A stretch of 64,000 bases of DNA, taken from positions 24,392,301 to 24,456,300 of the forward strand of contig NC_063170.1 in assembly GCF_023159225.1 (NCBI RefSeq), in the 5' to 3' direction. Positions within the stretch are counted from its first letter, which is position 1. Every line of letters starts with the position of its first letter. The stretch is from Perognathus longimembris pacificus. Its lineage: Eukaryota; Chordata; Mammalia; Rodentia; Heteromyidae. The position numbers and the translations under genes were made by a program. This document shows, one piece after another, positions 1 to 10,398 of this stretch. The notes below the pieces were generated by a model. That model saw nothing but the letters and a program-made list of their open reading frames with translations, searched no databases and was not told the origin of the DNA.

Positions 1-62
1 AAAGAGTCCCAGTTCAAGGCCAGTCTGATCTATGTAGTGAGACTCTGTCTCAAAACAAACAA
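1..62 (+). repeat. B1-like SINE, 3' end
   Basis: The window opens inside the distal part of a 7SL-derived (B1/Alu-like) SINE. The phrase AGTTCAAGGCCAGTCTG is followed by GTGAGACTCTGTCTC and an A-rich (CAAA)n tail, the usual order at a B1 3' end. The 5' part lies outside the window. Confidence 0.75.
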
Positions 63-186
63 ACAAAGAAAAAAAGATAAAAGAACATGTAAAGGAAATT
101 TTTCCCTTTTATCATTTGTGCATGGATTACACAAGCAACAAAATTAAATAATATAAATTGGACTTCATCACAATTTTACTGCAAAA

Positions 187-422
187 CTGGGCATGGTGGC
201 ATACACTTATAATCCTACCTACATAGGAAACAGAGGTAGGAAGGTCACTGTCTGAGGACAGTGCCAGCAAATGTAGGATACTCTGTGAAAAATAAACTCA
301 AACCAATGGGGTTAGTGTGTGACTCAATTAGTTGAGTACCCTCCCTGTTTAGCAAGCATCAAGCTCTGGATTCAAATTCCAATATCACCAAAAACAAAAG
401 AAGCAAACAAACAAAAAAAAAA
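187..422 (+). repeat. Composite SINE: B1-like head plus tRNA/ID-like tail
   Basis: The 5' half (ACTGGGCATGGTGGCATACA) is a diverged 7SL-type head. The 3' half, from about 305, is an ID-like tRNA-derived monomer: an A-box-like GTGTGTGACTCAATTAGTTG, then a B-box-like GGATTCAAATTCC, then an A-rich tail. It lies inside the ancient L1M. The divergence suggests an old copy. Confidence 0.65.
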
Positions 423-458
423 CCAAACCCACTCAAACCAAAACTATTCTGTTTTAAG

Positions 459-561
459 CTATATATGGTGTCCAGTGCCTGTAACACCAGCACTGGAAAA
501 GTTAAGCAGAATGATTGTGAGTTCAAGGCCAGCCTGAGCCAGATAGCAGATCTCATTTTTT
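459..561 (+). repeat. B1-like SINE monomer
   Basis: GGTGTCCAGTGCCTGTAACA followed by GAGTTCAAGGCCAGCCTGAG and a short T/A-rich end marks a 7SL-derived B1-like monomer, diverged and inserted in the L1M fossil. Confidence 0.7.
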
Positions 562-796
562 GTTGTTTTTTTAAAAAAATTAAAAATGTACCAAAAATAA
601 AAAAGCAAATGTCCTTCAAAAATACTGTTAAGGAAGACAAACTGCAACCCATAAGTCAGAAAATCAGTGTGTCTTATGTATGAGATTGTACTTTATATGT
701 GGACTATTCAAACACTTATAACCTAGTAATAGAAAGACAAGTAGAAGAATGGAAAAGAATTTGATTATCAAGTAGCTCATAAAATGTAAACATCTG

Positions 797-1010
797 GGGC
801 TGAGAATATGACCTATTGGTAAAGTGTTTGCCTCTTATACATGAAGCCCTGGGTTCGATTCTTCAGCACCACATATATAGAAAAAAGCCGCAAGTGGTGC
901 TATGGCTCAAGTGGTAGAGTGCTAGCCTTGAGCAAAAAGAAGCCAGGGACCAGTGCTCAGGCCCTGAGTTCAAGCCCCAGGACTGGCAAAAAACAAAACA
1001 AAGCAAAAAA
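797..1010 (+). repeat. Dimeric tRNA-derived SINE (ID-like + right monomer)
   Basis: Left monomer: GGGCTGAGAATATGACCTAT carries the A-box region and GGGTTCGATTC is a clean B box. A linker ending in CACATATATAGAAAA joins it to a right monomer with its own A box (GGCTCAAGTGGTAGAGTGCT) and B-box-like GAGTTCAAGCCCC. An A-rich tail follows. Seven more near-identical copies lie in this window. It splits the ancient L1M, so it is younger than that. Confidence 0.9.
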
Positions 1011-1108
1011 GTATAAACAACTGACAAATTGGTACATAAAAAGAAACTTTGACATTAATAGCTTCCGGAAACATAGATGAAAAGTATTGTGATATACCAC
1101 CTCACACC

Positions 1109-1121
1109 CACTAGGGGGCAA
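1109..1121 (+). promoter_or_regulatory. CTCF core-like motif inside L1M
   Basis: CCACTAGGGGGCA fits the degenerate CTCF core CCASYAGRKGGCR at every position. It sits in L1M ORF2-derived DNA, where the ancestral L1 word around it is CACCCACTAGGATGGC-like, so the GGGGG appears to be derived. Binding is untested. Confidence 0.35.
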
Positions 1122-1939
1122 AATAAAACACTAACAACTACTAATAAGGATGGGGAGGAACTGGAAGGCTCATACTGGTGAGTATGTAACTGGCACAGTC
1201 ATGCTGTTAAACATCTGTCTGCTTCTCAAAGGGTTAAACAGACTACACATGGTAGAACAACTACATTTCTAAGTTTTTGCACAAGATAAATGAAAACATA
1301 TGTCTACACAGAAATTTACACATGAGCTCATGGGCAGATCTTGAAAACATTATGCTAAGTGAAAAGAGCACATATTGCACGGTTCCATTTACATGAATGT
1401 CCAGAATGGGGAAATTGAGAGAGATGGAAAGTGGATCAGCTGCTGCCTGGGGCTGAGCAGGATTAGAGAATGGAGAGTGACTGGTAATGAGTATGGAGTT
1501 TCTTTTTTGGGTGATGAAAACATCCTGAAATTGACTGTGGTGATAGATTAAAGCTCTGTTAATAAACTGAAAACCAATGAATTTCATGCTTTAAATCAGC
1601 GAGTTGCATAGTATATGAATTGTTTTTTTTTAAATACAGCTCTTGTCTAAAATAAGGAAATAAATATAAGTAAATACTTAAGTAGGGCAACCTACCGCCT
1701 TCTTGTTAGTTTTTTTTTTATTATATGTAAAACACAGGACTTACTTTTTTACTTTTGCATGGAAAAACAAGTATAAAATGTCTGAGCTTAGTGTCTTTGT
1801 AGGAGAGGGATACCTTTTCCCCCCATTTTTAAAACTTACTTTACAATGACTAACTTATTTGGAGTATTCTTAGATTCATCTTAACTATATCTCCCCCTTA
1901 AAATGATCATTTTAGGTCAAGTTTCAAAATACCGATAAA

Positions 1940-2205
1940 AGAGCTTGACATGGTAACTCCCACCTATCATGCCACTTGCTCAGAGAGTAGCAATTAGGAG
2001 GATCAAGATTTGAAGCCAGCTTAGTAGGCAAAAACAAAACAAACAAGTCATTTGTGGTGGTTCAGGACTGTGATCCTATTTACTCAGCAGTGAAAGATTA
2101 GGGAAGTGAGGTCCAGGACTGGTTCAGCTGACGGCACAGGAGCCTTACCTGGGAGTATGGCTTACTGGTAGAGCACTGGAATTCAATCCTCAATACAAAT
2201 ACATG
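1940..2205 (+). repeat. Old composite SINE: B1-like heads plus ID-like tail
   Basis: Two 7SL-like heads in tandem (about 1948-2035 and 2048-2110, each with a diverged TGGT...CC(T)AT...CTCAG pattern) are followed by an ID-like monomer at about 2150-2200 (GGGAGTATGGCTTACTGGTA, then GGAATTCAATCC). Strongly diverged. Confidence 0.5.
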
Positions 2206-2401
2206 TTCATACAGTCAGTAGTGGTTCTTAAAATTTGAATTCCTAAGCCTTTTACTAACTAGGACTTCGTGGAGACGACTTGTAAGTCATTATTCCAAAA
2301 GTATAGAATAAATCTAAAACTTCTTACGGTGCCTTATATGCCAGAAATAAGGATGTGTCGAGCACACATTAGGCTTGTTTAAAATACTCAGAAAGTACAG
2401 A

Positions 2402-3835
2402 GCTGCAGACAGAAGAAGATACTGGCAAAGCAATAGGGAATCACTCTAGCTCTCCCCAAGAGATCAACAACAACAAATATGTAAACAAATAGAGAATCAC
2501 AGGAATGGAGAACAACTCAATTTGTACACCTAAGGGCAGAAAACTGCGAAGAGCCCTCCCCCAGCCTCAATCCCACACCGGCAGAGGAGCTAAGCTGTGA
2601 GAGTGGCCCTGTGGCTGCCATGGACTCAGGGACCTAACCAGGAAGACCACAGCACCCAGACACAGAAAACGTCCACAGAGCAGGACCTGGACGGCGCAGA
2701 GGCCCAGACCAGCAACATGAGACCCTGACGTCCAGACTCAGTGAACGTCCACAGCACCACTGGTCAGCCCATAACCAACGTGGCTAAACTGCAAGACCGG
2801 CCTCATGGATACCTGTGACTCCAGGACCCGACCAGCCAGACTGTGTGCATCTCCTACAGTGCTGGACCCGGACAGCGCAGACAATGAAACAGACCAGCAC
2901 CATGAGACCTCCACATGCAGACCCAGAGAGCTTTCACATCACTGCCAGTCAGCCCACAACCAACACTAGGATTACTGAGCACCCTGCCAGGGACCCCCCT
3001 TGTACCTCATCCCCCCCCTCCCAACACGAGACCAGTGGTGGTGGTGATCCACAGAGCTTGGCCTGGACCCATCCCTCCCACTCAAGAAGGGGCACTGCAT
3101 TTGGAGAGATAAGGGGGCCTGGGCTCTTACTTACTCCCTCTACCCCTCACCTACCCAGTAGGAGACCAACGGGACTCATATCATACTGGGTGGGCACAGA
3201 CACCCAGCATCCTCCACAGCCCTCACTATACTTGGCTACCAGCAGGGAAACCTGACCTGTTTGGAAACAACATAGATAAAATCCTATAAAATCCAGCACA
3301 CCCATGGGAGCCCAACCCTTCCGAAGTCCCACACCCATCCTGGAGGCTTGAATCTAGCCTTCCCTGCTACCTCAGCAGACTGGACCAAGCACCCAGCTGC
3401 CAGCAGAGAGCTCACTGTCCCTGAGCAGAGCCAAGTGCACCCGCAACCTAGTGGCCAAGTACTGGCCACCTATGGGACAAGAGCCAAGCAGGAGTCCAAG
3501 CGCAGACATAACCCCCTGCACCCAGAGGAGCACACCCCTTCTGAGACCCAAATCCATCATGGAGGCCCAAATCTAGCCTTACCAGCTCCTGTTGCAGACT
3601 GGGTTGAGCTCGCTGGCCCGGGGCCAAGTGTCTTTCAGCTAGCCCAAGGCCAAGCATGAGGACACACCTGCTTGCTGGCCCAGAGGCCAAGCACAGGCTA
3701 GTTCATCCAGTGTGAGCTAGCCCAGGCCAAGCGCGGGAACGGGCCATGTCGGGCGCAAGCAGGTGAAGCTCAGGCCATGGCCCTGACAATCCCTGAACCC
3801 AAACATGTAAATCACAACAAAAGAGGACAAGGTTC
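2402..3835 (+). promoter_or_regulatory. L1 5'UTR (internal promoter region), monomer-like
   Basis: This GC-rich, CpG-bearing stretch lies directly upstream of the ORF1 start and differs sharply in base composition from the AT-rich flanks. Related blocks recur: the segment beginning GGACCTGG at 2683 matches one beginning GGACCCGG at 2874 (about 191 bp apart). The segment at 3335 (CCATCCTGGAGGC) matches the one at 3554 (CCATCATGGAGGC, about 219 bp apart). Such repeats recall the monomeric promoters of rodent L1s. Open frames of 60-150 codons here are a by-product of GC content. Promoter activity is inferred from position only. Confidence 0.55.
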
Positions 3836-4058
3836 ATGAACAATCAAGATAACAAACCAAATCCAAAAGCCAACAACAATCCAAGTAAGGACTCCAGTGA
3901 GGGTGAAGAAGAGATGGAGGACAAAGGAACCATTAAAGAAATGACAGAACTGTCCAATGAAATAAAAGGGTAGCTGCACAGTTTCAAGAGTACAAAGAAA
4001 TGATAAAGAAGATCTAGGACTCCCTAAAAGATCTGGAGATCAAAATAGAAATGCTATA
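3836..4058 (+). pseudogene. L1 ORF1 5' fragment, broken
   Basis: An ATG at 3836 opens a frame rich in Asn, Lys and Glu (MNNQDNKPNP...), typical of the variable N-terminus of L1 ORF1p, the RNA-binding chaperone of L1 particles. The frame reaches a TAG after about 45 codons (near 3970) and the coding-like sequence goes on as diverged coiled-coil-type codons to about 4058, where the L1 sequence stops abruptly. The RRM-like and C-terminal domains are absent. No function expected. Confidence 0.55.
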
Positions 4059-4654
4059 GCCCAGCGCTGGTGGCTCAAGTCTGTAATTCTAGCTGAGATC
4101 TTAGGGTGTACTTACTACCTGACATATGTAAATTAGCCCAGCTGTATATCACCTTTAAAATAATAATAAAAGTGAATTTTTAAAAAGACATACTGTATTC
4201 ATAAATTTTAAAAAAAGAAAGTACAGATTTCTGAGTGGCCACAGCTGGGATAATTGGGTATTGGAGGATAATGTGTACAATAGAACAAATATCCTTCTCC
4301 CCATACTAATATGACTGAACTAACAGTTGATTAAATAACTAGAGAAGGGAACATTTTTCCTTAAGGGGGATTTCAATTTATAACTTAATACATTTCCCTT
4401 TAATTATAATTTGTTACTTATAGTTAACACTATTATTATATATTTTGTAATTTATTAACTTTTTATTATTTTTCATGATTATTTTCACTTGTTTAACACT
4501 TCCTTTTGAGGTTTTAGCTACTTTCTAGCTTCATTTAATGAACTAATTTCTATATTGATTTCCCAGGACTGCCTGGATAAAGTACCAGAATCTGGGCAAC
4601 ATCAAAAGCAGAAATGTATTCTCTTTCCCTTCTGGAGGCTAAATGGGAAACAGT

Positions 4655-4906
4655 TGGATTTTTGAAAAATATGATTTCATTGTTATTATTAAGGTATTCT
4701 ATAGAGGGGCTGTCATTTTATAAGTCAGATAATAAGTACAGTTCTTTTTGAACAATGCTACCCAGCCCTTCTCTCCCTTCCGTTTTCCCCTTCTGTTCCT
4801 GCCCACAGTTACACAGTTCTTTTTCTACCTAGCATATACAAAATGCCATGATTACATTTATTCACCTTTCTCCCTCCCTTTCTGTGATGCCTTCTATGCC
4901 CACTCC

Positions 4907-4958
<52 letters not shown>

Positions 4959-6375
4959 TATCAACACAACCAACAGCAACAACAACAACAAAAATCCATG
5001 TTTGTATTTCCTGGAATTCATTTCTGTAAGTAGCATTTTAAATGTTCAGAGGAGTTATGCCTTTGGGTTCCTCCCCTACAGTACATTTCTTTAGTCCAGT
5101 TGTTTGTGTGTGAATGCCTACAGTCCTGTAAAGGTTATCATGTCCAATTATATTTTAGATCTAACTTCCACATATGAGAGAAAACGTGATATTTGTCTCT
5201 TTGAACTTGGCTTACTTGACTTAACATGATCTGTTCTAGGTCCATCCATTTCCCTGAAAATAATGTATTGTATCTAATGGGTGTATAAAATTCCATTGTG
5301 TCTCTCTCTGTACCACATTTTTTTTTGATCCACTCATCTACTGAAGGGCATCTGGGCTGTTTCCATAACTTGGCTATTGTGAATAGTGCAGCAATGAATG
5401 TGGATGTACAAGTGTCTTTACAATATCTTGTCTTGTGATATTCTGGGTAGATGTCCAGGAGTGGTGTGGCTGGGCTGTAGGAAGATCTATGTTTAGTTTT
5501 TTGAAGAACCTCCAAACTACAAGTGGTTGTACTAGTTTACATTCCTACTAACAGTTCAATAGGGTTCCTTTCCCCCCACATCCTTGCCAGCATTTACTGT
5601 TGTTCAAATTCTTGATTTTGGCCAATCTAACTGGGATGAGATCGAATCTTAAAATCTTTTTTTTTTAAATTTGCATTTCTTTTATGGTCAGGGATCTTGA
5701 ACATTTCCCCATGTGTCTATTTTGTCATTCTTACTTCTGAGAAGTCTCTCTGTAGCTCTTTTGCCCATTTATTGACTGGTTTATTAGTTTTGGGGAGGAG
5801 GGTTAGTTTTTTGAGCTCTTTGTGTATTTTGAGTATTGTGCACTTTGTCAGGTGTATTGTGGATAAAAGTTTTTCTCCTGGTCTGTTGGCTTTCTTTCTA
5901 GTTTAGAAACCATGTCTTTTGCTGCGCAGAGACTTTTTATTTTGATGTAATTATATTTGTCAAGCCTTCTCTTTGTTGTACCCTTGAGGCTCTTCTCAAA
6001 AAGTATCAACCTATACTTATACATTCTAATGTGCTTCCTATTCCCCCTTACAGTAGTTTCAAACTTTCAGTTCTGATGTTAAGGATTTTGATCTACTTTG
6101 AGTTGATATTGATTCGTGGTGACAAATATGGATCCACTTTTAGTTTTCTACTTATGGATGTTCAGTTTTCCCAACACCAGTTATTGAAGAGGCAGTATCT
6201 TTTCCACTGTACATTTTTGGTTCCTTTGTGAAGTATTAGATAACTGTAAATGTATGGCTTTATTTCTGTGTTTTGTGATGTGTTCCATTTATTTTGAGGC
6301 CTGTTTCTGTGCCAGTTCAAAGCTGTTTTTGTTATTATAGCTCTGCCGTAGGTCTAGGATCATGTAACACCAAAT
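4655..6375 (-). mobile_element. 5'-truncated L1, reverse strand (ORF2 end + 3'UTR)
   Basis: Read on the reverse strand, the segment runs from ORF2 C-terminal coding (about 6375 down to 5150) into a 3'UTR ending near 4655. Translated pieces include a cysteine-bearing CPSVDEW-type motif and ...LSQVSQVQRDK near the ORF2 stop, as in mammalian L1 ORF2p C-termini. Several stops and frameshifts break the frame. A (CA)24 microsatellite has grown inside the 3'UTR. 5' truncation is the normal outcome of target-primed reverse transcription. Confidence 0.85.
4909..4956. repeat. (CA)24 microsatellite
   Basis: Pure CA dinucleotide run followed by an AAC/CAA-rich stretch to about 4992. It lies in the 3'UTR of the reverse-strand L1. 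Likely length-polymorphic. Confidence 0.95.
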
Positions 6376-6412
6376 AACTGGGTTTTATCTGTCAGTTATG
6401 AATAAATATTAC

Positions 6413-6606
6413 CTTTTCTTTTATATATTATCTATAGTTGTACAAAAGGGGTTTCCATTCAACAATCAGTTTATGCACACAGTAGTACATCTTGACCAAT
6501 TGTTCCATTGTTCTCTTCTGTCTTTCCCAACACCATCACCCTCAAGCTACCTGCTTCTAATTTCACACATGCACATTGAACATAGTGAGTGTATTCTCAC
6601 ATCCTT
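6413..6606 (-). mobile_element. L1 3'UTR fragment, reverse strand
   Basis: AGTTGTACAAAAGGGGTTTC and CATTCAACAATCAGTTTATG also occur, in diverged form, at about 17300 and 26325, so this is a recurring L1 3'UTR type read in reverse. A dimeric SINE interrupts it at 6607-6809 and L1-like T/C-rich sequence resumes to about 6905. Confidence 0.55.
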
Positions 6607-6809
6607 TCTTTTTTTTTGCTAGTCCTGGGACTTGAACTCAGGGCCTGAGCACTGTCCCTGGCTTCTTTTTGCTCAAGGCTAGCACTCTGCCACTTGAGCC
6701 ATAGCACCACTTGCGGCTTTTTTCTATATATGTGGTGCTGAGGAATTGAACCCAGGGCTTCATGTATAAGAGGCAAACACTTTACCAATAGGCCATAGTC
6801 CCAGTCCCC
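6607..6809 (-). repeat. Dimeric tRNA-derived SINE, reverse strand
   Basis: T-rich tail, then the reverse complement of the right monomer (CTCAAGGCTAGCACTCTGCC, CACTTGAGCCATAGCACCAC) and the ID-like left monomer (GGAATTGAACCCAGG as the reversed B box). Flanks CTCACATCCTTTC and CTCCCATCCTTCA may be a decayed target-site duplication. Confidence 0.9.
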
Positions 6810-6905
6810 TCTCCCATCCTTCATCTCTACATTTGTTGACCCTTTCACTCTTTAAAAAACCTGTTTATTATTTTCTGTGCATTCTTTCTCACCACACATT
6901 TAGTA

Positions 6906-9039
6906 AATTGGAATAATTTTTGTCATTCCCTTTTATTTCTTCTGCTAACTGGGAATTGTGGTTGACCCAGCAGGGATTCTGGGGCCCTGTCTTAATTTCT
7001 GAATGTCTTTAAAGTGAGCCATCTCTAGGTAACCTTTATGAGTGGGCATGGAGGTGTACACTGTAGACCTACTGAAAGTAGGGATGATTTTTCCCTATAC
7101 CTCATACTACCTAAATGCTTGACACAAAAAATGGTAGTGAAGAGGTAATGGTAATGAATGGCTTGGGAGGATTTATGAAAAAAGAACAAGAAGTTGAACA
7201 TACCCACTTAATCAAAACACAAGTGGAATGAGAGGTGGCTTGTCAGTGAGTTTTCACATGGAATCCAGAGATGTCCACTTCTTTTTATTCTCACTGAACC
7301 CCCTGCCATACAGTGTTTATCTGACTTCATTTTCTCTGAATGGCCAGAGGTGGTAAAACATAGACAGTCAATAACTTCTGTGTGTTTGCATCTTTACTAT
7401 ACTTATCTGATGAATTGATGTGTTTGTTCTTAACTACTTCAGTAATAGATATTATATAATCTCAAGTAAAAAGACCTGTTTAATTAATACTGCCTCTTCA
7501 AGCTTTATGAGAAATATTGCCTTGGTCTGCCATAAAAATTTATAGGCTCTGTCATGGGAATCACGCGTGCTGTGGGTATGTGGAGAGGAGCTGAGCAGAT
7601 CAGCTAGCAGTCTGTTGCACACAGGAAGCTGGTAGCAGCCTCATCTGCATAGAAGGCCCAAGGCCTGGGACAAAAGCAGGCCCTCTCCAGTGTGGCCAGG
7701 CCTCTGTCTGGCTCTCCTTGTTGACCAGTACCACAAAGGGAGTGTGGCACTGAAACTGAAGGCAAGGACACAGTGCACACAGAGGACTGGGATTGGTGCC
7801 CCAAATTTAGCTATTGTCTAAATTTTTCAAAAGTGCATTTATTTTCAGGTTTTCTTTTTTCTCATTGTGGAAAACTGGGCAACTTGGATATATAGCAGAA
7901 GGGGTGAATTTATTCAAATTTCACTGTACACAGTCATGGAATTTTTCACATGAAATGTACTTTGTTCTATTCATGAATTCTTAAAGAAAGATGCAGAAAA
8001 GGATATAATATCCTGAGATATTGCTTTTATATATATCACAATATTATGTATAATATAATGTAATATATAATATATTATATAATGCATATACAATACTATT
8101 CTCCCATATATATACTTAGCATTAAATTTGATTCATAAATTAGACACAGTGAGAGATTAACAGCAATAACTAATAACAGAACAATTAATACAATGTACTG
8201 CAATAAATAGTCACTATCACTATTCCTGAGCTTTGGGACTACTGAGTGGAATAGAGGACAGTTGATTGGAAAGTGCTGACACTCAATCTGATAACCACAG
8301 TGACTATTCAATGACTAGTGGCAGATGACATATGCAACATGGATACTCTTGATAGCTACTTGGTAGGTAACATACACAGTTCAGATAAGCTGGGCAAATG
8401 GATGACCAACATAGCAGGGATAAAGGAAGGACTCACTGTGAAATTTCACCATACTACTCCAAATGGTGCACACTCTAAAACTTAGGCTGTTTCTAGAAAT
8501 GTTCCCATTCACTATGTTTAGACTATGGTTGAGCAGGGGTAACAGAAACTATGGGTAGAAAGTGAGATAGCAGATAAATGGATGATTACATAATGTATGC
8601 CTTCAGTGACTTTCATGATATGCAATCTTCACAAATATCACTTTTAATGGGCATAAAACAGGGTATCTAGTTGTGCCTTAAGTTAATGATTTTATTGCCT
8701 TCCCAGTGTTTGCTTTTCTGGGCAAAAGGTAGTGACACCATGTGGGCGTTCATGATTCAGATGTTAACTGAGTGACTTTTTCTGCATTTCCATCTGGAAA
8801 ATGGGATTATGAAATATGACACTTTTTCTTCCTTTTGCTGAGCTAATGATCCCAAATCGCTGTTGACATTTTGTTGAAGTGAAGAGCTTTTCACAAGAGA
8901 GATCAGGATCCAGAAGGGAAGACCTGAGGTTAATAGTGGACCAAACTCCATGCATTTTAATTACTGCCAGAGCTAAATTAGATTCTGAGATAAAATAGCA
9001 TCAGGTATTAACAGGGGCCAGAAGGCTAGAAGTGCCAGG
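6906..9039. other. Unique non-coding DNA
   Basis: No recognisable gene or young repeat. 7560-7800 is moderately GC-rich without frame conservation. 8025-8112 is an AT-rich run of TATAATATA-type words. Short open frames here (at most about 70 codons) show no protein-family features. Confidence 0.5.
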
Positions 9040-9260
9040 GCCCTGCCAGCAGTGCCAATCATCCGCGCTGTAATTGATTCAAGCCTCGCGAGGTAATTTT
9101 TCTGAATGTGTCACAGGTTCTTATTTTTTCCTTGCTAGGTGCTATAGTGGCTTGATGCTGCAAAGCATGGTGAAATAATTGAATTACAGCAATCATAGGG
9201 AAAATAAGTTTTGCCATGGCGACCATGTCACAATATTTTAAAGGGGGGAAAAATCAGGAT
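9040..9260. promoter_or_regulatory. Candidate conserved non-coding element
   Basis: A compact segment with unusual word content for this CpG-poor window: CATCCGCGCTGTAATTGATT, then the 10-bp palindrome CCTCGCGAGG at 9084-9093, then AGGTAATTTT. A second part has GAAATAATTGAATTACAG and CCATGGCGACCATG. It combines homeodomain-type TAATTG/TAATT cores with retained CpGs and has no repeat ancestry I can see. Enhancer identity is inference. Confidence 0.3.
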
Positions 9261-10395
9261 ACTTCTTTCATAGATAGAAATTTCCCCTTTCCTTTGCTCA
9301 CTATTTGCTCATTGCTTTGATTTTGGGCAGAAAGGAGTTAGGTTTCTCGGGGTGCAGGGGAGGAGTTGAGGGAGAGTGAATGGAACAGTTTTTGAGTGTG
9401 CGTAGCATAAAAGCTGCCGTGTTTTCCTGGAAATCTTTAGAGATGAACCATCCACACACATACTTATATGGTGAGGCCAAGTATTTGTAGGTCTTACATG
9501 CTTACAATACATTATCTTCATATGTGTTGAACATTATCATTGGTGCCAAAGGGAACATGGAAGGTAGTAGAGACAGTTTATTTGGAGGTCTCATTTTTCT
9601 GGCTGTGTTGGTCACTTAGCTTTCTCTGGTGTCAGTCTTGTCATCTATAAAAATGATGAAGTTAACTTATGAATTCTTCAGCCCCTTCTGTGTGCTATGC
9701 GAAATTTCACCTTCTCATGTTGCTTCCAATGAAATAAAGCCTATGGAGTGGGATGATACAGAGGAGGGCAAATTGGAAATCAAGAAGGCTTCAGAGCTGT
9801 AGAGGACAGAAGGCTTGGTAGCTTGCAACTGGTAGCATTTACTGAAAAACAAATTGTCTGACTTGTGCCCACCTCTCCTGGGCCTCAAGAATGAGAGATT
9901 TGTAAGAAATCAGTTACCTGTTCTCAGTGCTCAAAGTCACACCTGGACCACAAAGGTGACACGGACATGGCTGTTGAATGATTACACACAAAGATGTGTT
10001 GAACAATCAATAGATTTAAGTTAGTTGTAGAAATTTGTAATGTATCATGTAGGTCCATCCATGTACAATGCACGAAGAACAGGTTGGCAAAATGCCCTGG
10101 CCTTTTAGTTGCTTCCGTGTCTATGAACCAAGATGGAGAGGGGCTCTGATGGATGATTATTGACTTGAATCACATTGTTTTCCCCCACTGACTGGGTGGC
10201 AAATGAATTGACTTTTAGGGATGTAGTTCAAGTACTAAAGAGATTGGAAATATTGCATGAGCTCTACTGGGTTTGGATTCTTCAGACTAGCTATATCTAT
10301 ATGTTTCCCATTTACTTATTTGTTTATTCAAGTATTTATTTATATCAGGCAGACAGATGTGTGTTTACTTACTAGCTCAGGTTATTATCTAACAC
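9261..10395. other. Unique non-coding DNA
   Basis: Nothing recognisable beyond ordinary AT-rich sequence. No open frame exceeds about 70 codons. Confidence 0.45.
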
Positions 10396-10398
10396 CCC

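Larger units (their letters stand above)
63..1640 (+). mobile_element. Ancient L1M LINE, ORF2 3' part and 3'UTR, in pieces
   Basis: Three blocks (about 63-185, 562-796 and 1011-1640) read in order as one old mammalian L1. The first holds the ORF2 segment with GACTTCATCA. The second resembles the stretch before the ORF2 C-terminus. The third begins with the region encoding the cysteine/histidine-rich ORF2 end (ATACCACCTCACACCCACTA) and runs through the conserved 3' region, with AAAACATTATGCTAAGTGAA and GGTGATGAAAACATCCTGAA. Frames are destroyed. It is interrupted by a composite SINE, a B1-like monomer and a young dimeric SINE, so it is the oldest layer here. Confidence 0.75.
2390..4227 (+). 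mobile_element. Internally deleted L1 keeping its 5'UTR, with TSDs
   Basis: AGAAAGTACAGA occurs at 2390-2401 and again at 4216-4227, right after an A-rich run, as expected for target-site duplications. The unit between them is about 1.8 kb. It has a GC- and CpG-rich L1 5'UTR (about 2402-3835), the first codons of ORF1 (from 3836), a short SINE-like piece (4059-4105) and an L1 3' end (about 4110-4205, ending in AATAATAATAAAAGTG and A-rich sequence). The rest of ORF1, all of ORF2 and most of the 3'UTR are missing. Splicing of the L1 RNA before retrotransposition, or template switching, would explain this. A later deletion is also possible. Not autonomous. Confidence 0.6.

Noticed and set aside
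2815..3255. 146-codon forward frame in GC-rich DNA
   Set aside because: Lies wholly in the L1 5'UTR ahead of ORF1. GC-rich sequence has few stops, and the frame does not match ORF1 or the repeat period.
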